Assembly: GCA_944322545.1 (NCBI GenBank)
Contig: CALUPF010000015.1
Span: 62,001-126,000, forward strand
Direction: 5' to 3'
Origin: Candidatus Gastranaerophilales bacterium
GTDB lineage: Bacteria; Cyanobacteriota; Vampirovibrionia; Gastranaerophilales; Gastranaerophilaceae
Length of the DNA stretch: 64,000 nt
Shown: positions 54,843 through 63,543 of the stretch, piece by piece
Position numbering within the stretch: the stretch's first letter is position 1
How the letters are laid out: each line of letters starts with the position of its first letter
Program-made: the position numbers and the translations under genes
Notes under the pieces: generated by a model
What the model was told of the DNA's origin: nothing
The model's database searches: none
Seen by the model: only the letters and a program-made list of their open reading frames with translations

Positions 54843-55331
54843 ATGACAATGAGAGACGAACTTTTATCAATTATTGAAAAAAATAGCAGAATAGATTTTA
54901 AAGAATTAGCTATACTACTAGGTGAAAAAGAAGAAACTGTTTTTAATGAAATAACAAATCTCCAAGAAGAAGGAATTATTTGTGGATTCCATACTTTAAT
55001 TAATTGGGAAAAAACTTCTATTGAAAAAGTTACAGCACTAATAGAGGTTAAAGTAACCCCACAAAGAGGACAAGGCTTTGATCACATAGCTGAAAGGATT
55101 TACAACTACCCTGAAGTTAAATCTGTTTATCTTATTTCTGGAGGATATGATCTTTTAGCTACATTAGAAGAAAAAACGCTAAAAGAAATAGCAAATTTTG
55201 TTTCTGACAAACTATCAACATTAGATAGTGTTTTGAGCACTGCGACTCACTTTATTCTAAAAAAATATAAAGACCATGGAACAATAATGAATAAAATACA
55301 AAAGGATGAGAGAGAGGTTATAACCCCATGA
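54843..55331 (+). CDS. Lrp/AsnC-family transcriptional regulator
   Basis: 162 residues. N-terminal helix-turn-helix (DFKELAILLGEKEETVFNEI) and a C-terminal RAM/effector domain (VTALIEVKVTP, YPEVKSVYLISGGYDLLATLEE). Usually senses amino acids as an octamer. The stop overlaps the aminotransferase start by 4 nt (ATGA), so it probably controls that gene. GGAGA precedes the ATG. Confidence 0.92.
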   Translation: MTMRDELLSIIEKNSRIDFKELAILLGEKEETVFNEITNLQEEGIICGFHTLINWEKTSIEKVTALIEVKVTPQRGQGFDHIAERIYNYPEVKSVYLISGGYDLLATLEEKTLKEIANFVSDKLSTLDSVLSTATHFILKKYKDHGTIMNKIQKDEREVITP

Positions 55332-56497
55332 GACAATTTCTCTCAGAAAAAGTCATAAATTTAAAACCATCAGGTATAAGAAAATTCTTTGATATTGTAA
55401 GTGAAATGAAAGAAGCAATTTCACTAGGAGTAGGTGAACCTGATTTTGATACACCTTGGCATATAAGAGATGAAGGTATTTATTCACTAGAAAGAGGAAA
55501 AACTTTTTATACATCTAACGCAGGTCTAAAGCCCCTTAGAGAAGAGATATCAAACTATCTTAAAAGAACTCAAGACTTAGTATATAATCCTGACAATGAG
55601 ATAGTTGTAACAGTTGGTGGTTCTGAAGCAATTGACATAGCTCTTAGGGCAGTAATCAATCCAGGAGATGAAGTGATTATTCCACAACCATCTTATGTTT
55701 CTTATGAACCCTGCGCTATTTTAGCGGATGCAAAGCCAGTTATTATTAATTTGAAAGCAGAAAATGAATTCAGACTAAAACCAGATGAACTGACATCAGC
55801 TATTACACCAAAAACAAAAGTTTTAATTCTTCCATACCCTAATAATCCAACAGGCGCAATAATGGAAGAAAACGATCTTGAAGAAATTGCTAAAATAATC
55901 ATAGAAAATGATCTTTTAGTTTTATCAGATGAAATATATTCAGCCCTAACTTATAAAGGAAAACATATTTCAATAGCACAAATTAAAGGAATGCAAGAAA
56001 GAACAATACTAATAAATGGTTTTTCTAAAGCTTATGCAATGACAGGTTGGAGACTTGGATATGCTTGTGGTCCTAAAGAAATAATTTCTCAAATGACAAA
56101 AATTCACCAATTTGCAATTATGTGTGCACCAACTACAAGTCAATATGCAGCAGTCGAAGCACTAAAAAAAGGTGATAATGACGTTGAAATGATGCGTAAA
56201 GCTTACAATCAAAGACGCAGATTTCTTTTGAATGCATTCAAAGAAATGAAGCTTGACTGTTTTGAGCCATATGGGGCTTTTTATGTTTTCCCCTGCATCA
56301 AAGAATTCAATATGACAAGTGAAGAATTTGCAACAAAACTATTAATGGAAGAAAAAGTTGCAGTTGTTCCTGGTACTGCATTTGGTGACTGTGGTGAAGG
56401 ATATTTAAGAATTTCTTATGCTTATTCATTAGAAAACTTGAAAATTGCAATATCAAGAATATCAAATTTTGTTGAACGCCTAAGAAAACAAGCCTAA
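55328..56497 (+). CDS. PLP-dependent aminotransferase, class I/II
   Basis: 389 residues. AISLGVGEPDFDTP, TVGGSEAIDIALRA, YPNNPTGAIM, LSDEIYSALTY, and the PLP-Lys in NGFSKAYAMTGWRLGY (near 230-245), plus RISYA near the end for the substrate carboxylate Arg. Resembles aspartate or aromatic aminotransferases of the PatA type. The amino acid is not determinable; the linked Lrp regulator suggests amino-acid catabolism or balance. Confidence 0.9.
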   Translation: MRQFLSEKVINLKPSGIRKFFDIVSEMKEAISLGVGEPDFDTPWHIRDEGIYSLERGKTFYTSNAGLKPLREEISNYLKRTQDLVYNPDNEIVVTVGGSEAIDIALRAVINPGDEVIIPQPSYVSYEPCAILADAKPVIINLKAENEFRLKPDELTSAITPKTKVLILPYPNNPTGAIMEENDLEEIAKIIIENDLLVLSDEIYSALTYKGKHISIAQIKGMQERTILINGFSKAYAMTGWRLGYACGPKEIISQMTKIHQFAIMCAPTTSQYAAVEALKKGDNDVEMMRKAYNQRRRFLLNAFKEMKLDCFEPYGAFYVFPCIKEFNMTSEEFATKLLMEEKVAVVPGTAFGDCGEGYLRISYAYSLENLKIAISRISNFVERLRKQA

Positions 56498-56502
56498 ATA
56501 TC

Positions 56503-57189
56503 TTATTGTTGTAGATCTTTTTTCCAAACAAAATAAAAATATATAGCAAGAACAAAATATACAGACCACATTATAAATGTGGAGTATGCTTTAGCACCTT
56601 GTAAAATCAAACTCATCCACATAATCGCAGATAGACCATTCACTACCATCCACACAATCCACTGTTCTATGCATCTTTTTACTGTTAAATACATACCTAA
56701 TATTGATAAAACAGTAGTTACACCGTCGAAAATAGGACGACTATCACCCAAGTATTTTAAAATAGCAATTGCAAATAAAGAACAAATAAAAACTAAAATA
56801 AAAAGCAAAACATTATGTTTTAAAGATAAATTTGTCTTATATATTTCTTTTGTAGAAGATTTTAAATTCTTCTTCCAAGCAAAAATACCCCATATTTGCA
56901 TTGGCAAATAATATCCAACATACAAAATCAAATTACCAAACAGTAAATTTTTTAAAGACAAATATGAATAAAAAAGAGTCCCCATTAAGCCAAAAAAGTA
57001 ACAAGAAATTTTTCCCTTACCTGCAATTGTTGAATACAATATTCCACAAAAAGCAGATATAACTGCAGCTTTGCTATCATTCAAATAAATTGCATTAAAC
57101 AAAATCAATAAAAAGACAAAAAACAACCCGATAATCTCGTGTTTTTTCCATCCTAATAATTCATATTTTACAAATTCTTTTATATCCAT
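56503..57189 (-). CDS. pnuC: Nicotinamide riboside transporter PnuC
   Basis: 228 residues, seven predicted membrane helices. Family marks: NLILYVGYYLPMQIWGIFAWKK and the substrate-binding EQWIVWMVVNGLSAIMW. Facilitated uptake of nicotinamide riboside (or thiamine in relatives) for NAD synthesis. No riboswitch is seen in the 50-nt intergenic region. Convergent with the aminotransferase by 5 nt. Confidence 0.9.
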   Translation of the reverse strand: MDIKEFVKYELLGWKKHEIIGLFFVFLLILFNAIYLNDSKAAVISAFCGILYSTIAGKGKISCYFFGLMGTLFYSYLSLKNLLFGNLILYVGYYLPMQIWGIFAWKKNLKSSTKEIYKTNLSLKHNVLLFILVFICSLFAIAILKYLGDSRPIFDGVTTVLSILGMYLTVKRCIEQWIVWMVVNGLSAIMWMSLILQGAKAYSTFIMWSVYFVLAIYFYFVWKKDLQQ

Positions 57190-57239
57190 AAATTCAAAAT
57201 ATTTTACATTTGATTATGTATGTTATCTAATAAAAATAG

Positions 57240-58271
57240 ATGAAAGTAAGATTAAACACAACTAATAATATAAGTTCAAATAAACAAAAATCTTTTAAGG
57301 GCATTTATAATAATAAATTCCTTCTTAAAAGTTTAGAATTTGCGCAAAAAGATGGTGCTTTGTTTTCTGCACGTGTGGCATTAGGTTTATCATTAGTCGC
57401 AAGACCTATATCAATATTGTCAACACCAAAAACAGATAAAGAAAATAAAAAATATGCTTGCATAAAATCAATATCATCTAGTATAGTTGGCTATTTGATA
57501 ATGCTTTTAACTTCACCATTTGTTGCAAAATCAATAGAAAAAATAGATAAAAACCCAACTAAATATTTAACTGAAGCGACTATTAAAAACTTAAAAAACA
57601 ATTCAAAAGAACTTTTAAAATCAGAAAGCTATAAATTCACAACACAAATATTTAAACTAGGCACAAGTTTAATAATGGCAATTCCTAAATCAATGCTGAC
57701 TTGTGCATTAATTCCTCCTCTAATGACAATAATTTTTCACAAAAAAAATAAAAAAGAAAACACAAAACCACTAGGTACTAATGTAATATCATTTAAAGGC
57801 TTATATGATACAACAACAAATAAAATTGCTAAAGGAATAGCAAAAATTATAAACACAAAACCACTACAAGATTTTGCGAAAAAATTCTATGATACGAATT
57901 TTGCACAACATATGATGGCACTAACAGATGTGGTATTAACAGCATCTTTTATTAACCAAACAAACAAAAACAAAAAAATTGAAACAACAAGAAAAAAAGC
58001 ACTTAACAACAATGCTATAATTTCAACAGCAATGAGTATAATAGGTGGCTATATAATCAATGATATTACTAAAAAGCCAACAGAAAAATTTATAAAAAAT
58101 TTCATAAATGCTAATAAAGAATCACCCAAACTAGATAAATATTTAGAAGGAATAAAAATAGCAAAACCAGCTTTAATATTTGGTGGCATCTATTACATAA
58201 TAATTCCAATAATATCAACATTCTTAGCTGACAGAACAGATTTCACAACAAAAAAATATTTTAATAAATAG
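57240..58271 (+). CDS. Hypothetical membrane protein with two SFKG-type half repeats
   Basis: 343 residues. SFKGIY at residues 18-23 and SFKGLY at 184-189 each begin a half containing a helical stretch and one or two hydrophobic segments (SIVGYLIMLLTSPFV; MSIIGGYIINDI), so the protein looks internally duplicated. Additional hydrophobic segments lie at about 140-165 and 310-330. Basic overall. No Shine-Dalgarno; TAATAA is 6 nt before the ATG. Not recognised outside the SFKG theme. Confidence 0.7.
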   Translation: MKVRLNTTNNISSNKQKSFKGIYNNKFLLKSLEFAQKDGALFSARVALGLSLVARPISILSTPKTDKENKKYACIKSISSSIVGYLIMLLTSPFVAKSIEKIDKNPTKYLTEATIKNLKNNSKELLKSESYKFTTQIFKLGTSLIMAIPKSMLTCALIPPLMTIIFHKKNKKENTKPLGTNVISFKGLYDTTTNKIAKGIAKIINTKPLQDFAKKFYDTNFAQHMMALTDVVLTASFINQTNKNKKIETTRKKALNNNAIISTAMSIIGGYIINDITKKPTEKFIKNFINANKESPKLDKYLEGIKIAKPALIFGGIYYIIIPIISTFLADRTDFTTKKYFNK

Positions 58272-58872
58272 GTGGTTCATCAGGTCCATGTGTATCAAGC
58301 CAACGATAAATTCTTGTCAATAAACCGCGTTTTCTACGGACAAAACCTAAAAAAACATCCTTTTCACAATCTTTTGGAAACTTGTTTTTTATATCTTCCA
58401 ATATTTTTTCATTATCGCCTTGTTCCATATTAAATTGTCGAGAATTAGAAAGAGTCTTTGTTTTATAGATGGTTAAAGGTTTCTGTAGATCCGATTCCAT
58501 GTATCTTTGACGTTTTAATATTTTTTCATACTCATCTAAAGTCAAATATTTTTTATATTTCTTAGCCAAATCCAAAGCAGCCTGATATGAAATAAGTTCA
58601 GCCGAAACATGAACAAATTTATTGTCATTTTTATCTGGCTGTATATAAAACATAAACTTGTTACTTCTGATAGAAGAAAAATGTCTGTATATATCATCAA
58701 ACATTTTTTCTATAGGCTTAGACTCAACAGAAGCTTTTTTTACAAAAGCATCGATATTTTTTTTAGAAAAAAATGTTTGGGCACTAAAAGAAGGATTATC
58801 AAAAGAATTTGCAGAAGAATTCTTATTGCAATTTATTCTATTATTTAAATACCTATCAAGTACAATTCTCAT
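58261..58872 (-). CDS. Hypothetical protein (203 aa)
   Basis: Basic soluble protein with an N-terminal Asn/Ser-rich segment containing NPSFSAQTFF, akin to the SFKG-type N-termini here, then a helical domain with YQAALDLAKKYKKYLTLDEY. It overlaps the convergent 343-aa gene by 11 nt. No family recognised. Confidence 0.6.
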   Translation of the reverse strand: MRIVLDRYLNNRINCNKNSSANSFDNPSFSAQTFFSKKNIDAFVKKASVESKPIEKMFDDIYRHFSSIRSNKFMFYIQPDKNDNKFVHVSAELISYQAALDLAKKYKKYLTLDEYEKILKRQRYMESDLQKPLTIYKTKTLSNSRQFNMEQGDNEKILEDIKNKFPKDCEKDVFLGFVRRKRGLLTRIYRWLDTHGPDEPPIY

Positions 58873-58928
58873 AACAGTCTAATACTACAAAATTAGCAAA
58901 CTGTTTTCAATAGAATAAAAAGAAAAAT

Positions 58929-59261
58929 TTACTTTCTCAAAAACTGAATTAATTTTCCCAATCCATAACCAATTAAACTGCCACCAGGAATTGGAGAAAA
59001 AGCTCCAATCAAACCCGCAACAGCCGGCAAATCTTGTTTTCTTAATTTGGTTTGTTTTACAGCAAATTTTGTTTTTGTATATAAACCTTCAACCTTAGAA
59101 AGATTCTTCATCTGTGATACCTGACGCCCATAAGACCACCCACTTCTTGCATTATCAAGAAGATATGATTTAGTCGATGAAATATCTTTAGATACTGTTT
59201 TAACTCCAGAAGAAATACCTTTGTAAGAAGACAGAACAAGCTTTGTAATACTATTTGACAT
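58929..59261 (-). CDS. Hypothetical protein with C-terminal Gly/Pro hydrophobic segment (110 aa)
   Basis: Basic N-terminal 75 residues (SSYKGISSG, KLRKQ) followed by LPAVAGLIGAFSPIPGGSL and IGYGLGKLIQFLRK, a short membrane-active looking segment. No signal peptide. It carries the TTAACA-type promoter arrangement. Not recognised. Confidence 0.6.
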   Translation of the reverse strand: MSNSITKLVLSSYKGISSGVKTVSKDISSTKSYLLDNARSGWSYGRQVSQMKNLSKVEGLYTKTKFAVKQTKLRKQDLPAVAGLIGAFSPIPGGSLIGYGLGKLIQFLRK

Positions 59262-59284
59262 ACGAACACCTAATTACCTACATA

Positions 59285-59338
59285 TTAATAAAGTAATTTA
59301 AGAAAGAAATATTGTTAAACAAACAAAGCTATGTTAAC
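59285..59338 (-). promoter_or_regulatory. Putative promoter: GTTAACA box 41 nt upstream of a TATTAA -10
   Basis: On the minus strand GTTAACA (59332-59338) precedes TATTAA (59285-59290) by 41 nt, upstream of the 110-aa gene. Confidence 0.35.
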
Positions 59339-59342
59339 TTTT

Positions 59343-60761
59343 TTAAAAATTCAAATCTCTAGCACCATTTTGGATTTTAATAAGATTTGATTTTACAATT
59401 TCTCTAATTCGTTCATCTTCAATTTTATTAAGCTCATCTTGAATTAATAAATCTCCTATTTCATGAGTTTTTGAAGATGAATAGTCAACAAGGTATTCTT
59501 TCAATGTCATAATTGCATTTGGATGACAAAAATTATGAATCTGTTGTTGCTTACAAATCTCCATAAATCTCTCACCAGTTCTGCCTTGTCTATAACAAGA
59601 TGTACAAAAACTAGGAACATAACCTAATTCCATTAGCCATCTTACAACTTCATCTAAGGTTCTTGTATCACTAACCTCAAATTGTGATGAGTCTTCATGT
59701 TCTGGCTCAGGTGTTGAATAGCCACCAACACTTGTTTTAGAGCCACCACTCATTTGTGAAACGCCTAAATGTAAAAGTCTTTTTCTACATTCAGCAGTTT
59801 CTCTAGTTGAAATAATCATGCCGGTATACGGAACAGCTATTCTAATACAAGCTACAATTTTAGCAAAAGTATCATCATCTATACCATTATCAAATACTGT
59901 TGGATCAATATCATCAGCTTTTTTGATTCTAGGTACACTTATAGCATGAGGTCCAACGCCATAAACAGCTTCTAAGTGTTCAGCGTGCATCAATAAACCA
60001 GCAAACTCATAACGATAACGTTCTAGTCCGAACAAAACCCCTAAACTCACGTCATCAATACCAGCTTGCATAGCACGATCCATAGCTTCTGTATGATATT
60101 TATAATTATGCTTTGGACCAGTTGGATGTAAACGTTCATAAGCTTCTTTGTTGTATGTTTCTTGGAACAAAACATACGTACCAATACCAACATCATGCAA
60201 CTTTTTATAATTTTCAACTGTAGTTGCAGCAATATTCACATTTACTCTTCGAATTGCACCGTTTTTATGTTTTACATTATAAATAGTTTTTATTGACTCT
60301 AAAATATACTCAATTGGATTGTTTACAGGATCTTCACCAGCCTCTAAAGCAAGTCTTTTATGTCCCATATCCTGTAAAGCAATAACTTCTTTTTCAATTT
60401 CTTCCTGAGTCATTTTTTTTCTAGGAATATGTTTATTTTTAGCGTGATATGGACAATAAACACAACCATTTACACAATAATTAGAAAGATACAATGGAGC
60501 AAAAAGAACTATTCTATTACCATAATAATCTTTTTTTATTTGCTCAGCTAATGCATAAATTTCTTGATTTTTTTCTTCTATATCACATGCAAGCAAAACA
60601 GAGGCTTCTCTGTGATTCAAACCTCTTCTTTTTGATGCCTTTTCTAAAATTTCATCGATTAATTGAATATTAGATTTATTTTTTTCAGCATATTCAAGAG
60701 TTTCTAAAATTTCACCATCATTGATAAACTCTTCAGCTTCTTTTGATTTTGGATTATACAT
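59343..60761 (-). CDS. hydG: [FeFe]-hydrogenase H-cluster maturation radical SAM enzyme HydG
   Basis: 472 residues. Splits tyrosine to supply CO and CN ligands of the H-cluster. Radical-SAM cysteines C96, C100 and C103 in CVNGCVYC, and the HydG-specific C-terminal CX2CX22C (C386, C389, C412) that holds the dangler-iron cluster; this second motif separates it from ThiH. Length is normal. AAGGAG lies 12 nt from the start; a 4-codon ATG-GTC-TAT-GTA-TAA mini-frame sits between and overlaps the start. HydE, HydF and the hydrogenase are not in the window. Confidence 0.95.
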   Translation of the reverse strand: MYNPKSKEAEEFINDGEILETLEYAEKNKSNIQLIDEILEKASKRRGLNHREASVLLACDIEEKNQEIYALAEQIKKDYYGNRIVLFAPLYLSNYCVNGCVYCPYHAKNKHIPRKKMTQEEIEKEVIALQDMGHKRLALEAGEDPVNNPIEYILESIKTIYNVKHKNGAIRRVNVNIAATTVENYKKLHDVGIGTYVLFQETYNKEAYERLHPTGPKHNYKYHTEAMDRAMQAGIDDVSLGVLFGLERYRYEFAGLLMHAEHLEAVYGVGPHAISVPRIKKADDIDPTVFDNGIDDDTFAKIVACIRIAVPYTGMIISTRETAECRKRLLHLGVSQMSGGSKTSVGGYSTPEPEHEDSSQFEVSDTRTLDEVVRWLMELGYVPSFCTSCYRQGRTGERFMEICKQQQIHNFCHPNAIMTLKEYLVDYSSSKTHEIGDLLIQDELNKIEDERIREIVKSNLIKIQNGARDLNF

Positions 60762-60826
60762 AGACCATCACTACTCCTTAAAAACATGATAGCCCCATAA
60801 AAAACTAAAGTAAATAGAAAATAACA

Positions 60827-60858
60827 AAAACGGGAGAACTATAAAGTTCACCCGTTTT
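60827..60858. terminator. Terminator after the SLH-protein gene
   Basis: Stem AAAACGGG + GAACT / AGTTC + CCCGTTTT with single A bulges and ATAA loop, 20 nt beyond the minus-strand stop. Confidence 0.85.
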
Positions 60859-60878
60859 ATTTTGTCATTTTGTAACAA

Positions 60879-62324
60879 CTAGAAAATGATATTCAATTCT
60901 TCACCAGGATTCAAACTAGAGCTGTTTGAATAAGCTGGAACAATTAAATAACGCACTTCATCAGTTACTTCATAAAGAACACCAAATGTACCACTTACAG
61001 CAAGTTTACATAAATCAAATATGCCTTTACCTAAAGTAACAACTGCATTACCGACATTTTTAACACCAGCAACCGGCTGTAGTGACATTGTATCTACAAA
61101 TACATTTGATAAATTATCACCAAATTGTTCAGCACCATTACCAGCAACATTAACAGCAGAACCTACTGTTCTTACAGCTACTCCTACAACTCTTGCTGAA
61201 CCGCTAAATGGAAAACCAAATAGCCTTGCAATGAAATTAGGATTTTTCATAACATCAGCTTGAGCTTGAGAAATGTTTTTAGGGAATTTAGCACAATTAT
61301 CACCATCTTTTATGCTTAAAAACTTAACTTTAATATATCCCGGATTTTTTACACCAGGTCTTGATACTTCAACAACTTCACCTTTTACCAAAGAACCTGC
61401 TTTGAAACAAGTTCCTGCTATAGTTACATCTTTTGTTGTTTTAGCTGTAAATTTATCGCCTACATTTGACTGTCTAGCTGATAATCTATCTGCTAATTTA
61501 ATATTCAAAACAGTTGGTGTATAAGCTTTAATTGCATCTGGTGCGTTAGGATCTTTCGCTAAAGAATTTTTATATGCCCAATCTTGTCTTAAAGAACCAA
61601 CTAAATAGGCAACTTGCTCTTTAGACAAATATTCGTCATCTGATACTTTAGATGGGTTTGGAACCTGATCCAATAATTTAGATGCAACAACTTCTTTAGT
61701 TGGCGTTACAGCCCATCTAGGAATATACTGAATATCTTTCCCCTTAAATGGTGGAACTATAAGACTTCTATCAATTGGAACATTAATCAATTGAGCTATA
61801 GTAGCAAACACTTCTGCTTTTGTAATCGGTTGATCTGGTCTAAATTTGTTATCTGGATAACCAATCATAACACCAGCATTTGTAGCCCCATAAATCCAAT
61901 CTTTTGCCCAATATTCAGAATTAATATCAGAATATGATTTTTTAACTGCTTTATTATTCAAATTGAAGCCTTCAGCTAGAATTACTGCCAATTCTGAACG
62001 CAATACAGGCATTTTAGGATTAAAAACTTGCCCATTTGCAAATGGTTGTTGATCCTTAATCAAAGCAAGAACATCTTTTACCCAAGACTCAACTAAAACA
62101 TTGTCCTTATTTTTTATGCCAATTTTATTTTCTGACTTAAGGATTTTTCCACCTGTTACGTAAACAGCATTAGCATTAACTGTTTCTTGTGCTTGAGACC
62201 CAAACATTGTTGGATGAGCATAAGACTCAACTTTTTTTGCTGCTTCGCAGTCCTTCGCAAACGCATAAGAAGAAACAGCCATTACCACTAGCATTGACGC
62301 TAGAACTTTTGTAATTTTTTTCAT
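60879..62324 (-). CDS. SLH-domain envelope protein with the shared beta-rich domain
   Basis: About 481 residues. Signal peptide (VLASMLVVMAVSSYAFA). SLH repeats at about 75-215 (VLRSELAVILAEGFNL, YWAKDWIYGATNAGVMIGY, ITKAEVFATIAQLI), which attach proteins to wall polymers or anchor outer membrane. Residues about 290-370 contain the domain found at 20669, 22216 and 22838 (FTAKTTKDV, CFKAGSLVKGEVVEV, PGYIKVKFLSIKDG). The C-terminus has short hydrophobic stretches. ATG 62324 was chosen because AGGAG is 6 nt away; ATG 62330 is too close. Confidence 0.82.
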   Translation of the reverse strand: MKKITKVLASMLVVMAVSSYAFAKDCEAAKKVESYAHPTMFGSQAQETVNANAVYVTGGKILKSENKIGIKNKDNVLVESWVKDVLALIKDQQPFANGQVFNPKMPVLRSELAVILAEGFNLNNKAVKKSYSDINSEYWAKDWIYGATNAGVMIGYPDNKFRPDQPITKAEVFATIAQLINVPIDRSLIVPPFKGKDIQYIPRWAVTPTKEVVASKLLDQVPNPSKVSDDEYLSKEQVAYLVGSLRQDWAYKNSLAKDPNAPDAIKAYTPTVLNIKLADRLSARQSNVGDKFTAKTTKDVTIAGTCFKAGSLVKGEVVEVSRPGVKNPGYIKVKFLSIKDGDNCAKFPKNISQAQADVMKNPNFIARLFGFPFSGSARVVGVAVRTVGSAVNVAGNGAEQFGDNLSNVFVDTMSLQPVAGVKNVGNAVVTLGKGIFDLCKLAVSGTFGVLYEVTDEVRYLIVPAYSNSSSLNPGEELNIIF

Positions 62325-62386
62325 AACCATCTCCTAATTTTACTAACTCATTTAATAATTTTTTCTATCCAGAAAACATCATTAAC

Positions 62387-62416
62387 TAATTATCTTTATT
62401 ATTAGTTAACTGTCAA
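62387..62416 (-). promoter_or_regulatory. Promoter of the SLH-protein gene
   Basis: On the minus strand TTGACA (62411-62416), an 18-nt spacer and TAATTA (62387-62392). Confidence 0.5.
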
Positions 62417-62513
62417 GTAATTTTATAAAAAATGAAGCAAAAAACATATATAAAAAAAATAAAAAAAATAGATTAAAGTGTTGAATAACTGAACAAGCAA
62501 AAGAGGAATTAAA

Positions 62514-63476
62514 ATGTACACAGTAAGTGATTGTATAACAGAACTAAATAAAACAGATATTTTCAAAAACAAAATAAAAAAATCAAATTTTTTTGGATTA
62601 CTTAACAAAACAAAAAAACAACTAACGAATACTAAAAGTATTTTAAAAAAAACGATAGATTTCATAATGGGTATATATACAATAATTCAATATGAAAAAA
62701 TTTTTTATGAAAAACAATCAAGCTATGCGAGTAAAGCTAATAATGAAATAATAAAAGAACTAAAAAACAAAATTAGCCCCCATAAACTAATCACAAAAGA
62801 CTCAATATCAATAGATATTTGGGATATAAACCCAGAGAATTCAAATAAATACATAATATTCTGTGAAGGAATAAGTAGTGAAAAAAGTTTTATAGATCTA
62901 CAAAAAGCTTATGCCGCATCTATAAAAAAAGGTTTTGGAGTAATAGCCTTCAATTATAGAGGAAGAGGTGAAAGTAGCGGATATTTTACCCAAAAAGGAG
63001 CTCTTAAAGATATAGAAACCATTTATAAATATCTATTAGGAAAGGGGATCAAGAATGATAAAATTGGTGTAATTGGTCATTCTATGGGCACAGGAATAGC
63101 TTGTGACTTTTGTTCTAGACACAAAATTTCATTCACAATATTAATAAATCCGTTTTCAAAAGCAGTTGATATGGCAAAAAACATTGCACAAAAACTTGAT
63201 ATGCCAGAATTTGTAAAAACAATGATTGAAAAAATCCCAAGCTTTTTAATTCCACTAAAAAATGTTTTTAACAATGAGAAAGCAATAAAAAAAATAAAAT
63301 CACCTATTTTAATTTTACACAATACTAATGATGAAACTATTCCTGTCAAACACGGTCAAAAATTATACAAACAAAATCAAAATAAAATATATTATAAAGA
63401 GTTTAAAGACAATGATCACGAAATAAACAAAGAAAAAATTGATTTTTGTCTAAATTTTATTGAAAAAATCGCATAA
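62514..63476 (+). CDS. Alpha/beta hydrolase (serine aminopeptidase S33-like)
   Basis: 320 residues. Nucleophile Ser in VIGHSMGTG, acid Asp in HNTNDETIP, His in DNDHEINK; oxyanion region NYRGRGESSG. The N-terminal ~85 residues are basic and helical and not part of the core fold. No signal peptide. GAGGAA precedes the ATG. Substrate unknown; lysophospholipase, dipeptidyl-peptidase or esterase are all possible. Confidence 0.85.
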   Translation: MYTVSDCITELNKTDIFKNKIKKSNFFGLLNKTKKQLTNTKSILKKTIDFIMGIYTIIQYEKIFYEKQSSYASKANNEIIKELKNKISPHKLITKDSISIDIWDINPENSNKYIIFCEGISSEKSFIDLQKAYAASIKKGFGVIAFNYRGRGESSGYFTQKGALKDIETIYKYLLGKGIKNDKIGVIGHSMGTGIACDFCSRHKISFTILINPFSKAVDMAKNIAQKLDMPEFVKTMIEKIPSFLIPLKNVFNNEKAIKKIKSPILILHNTNDETIPVKHGQKLYKQNQNKIYYKEFKDNDHEINKEKIDFCLNFIEKIA

Positions 63477-63543
63477 TTGTAAAAATATATTCATAAATCA
63501 CCCCAAAATAACAAAATATAGCTTGTTTGTTTTTACAAACAGT

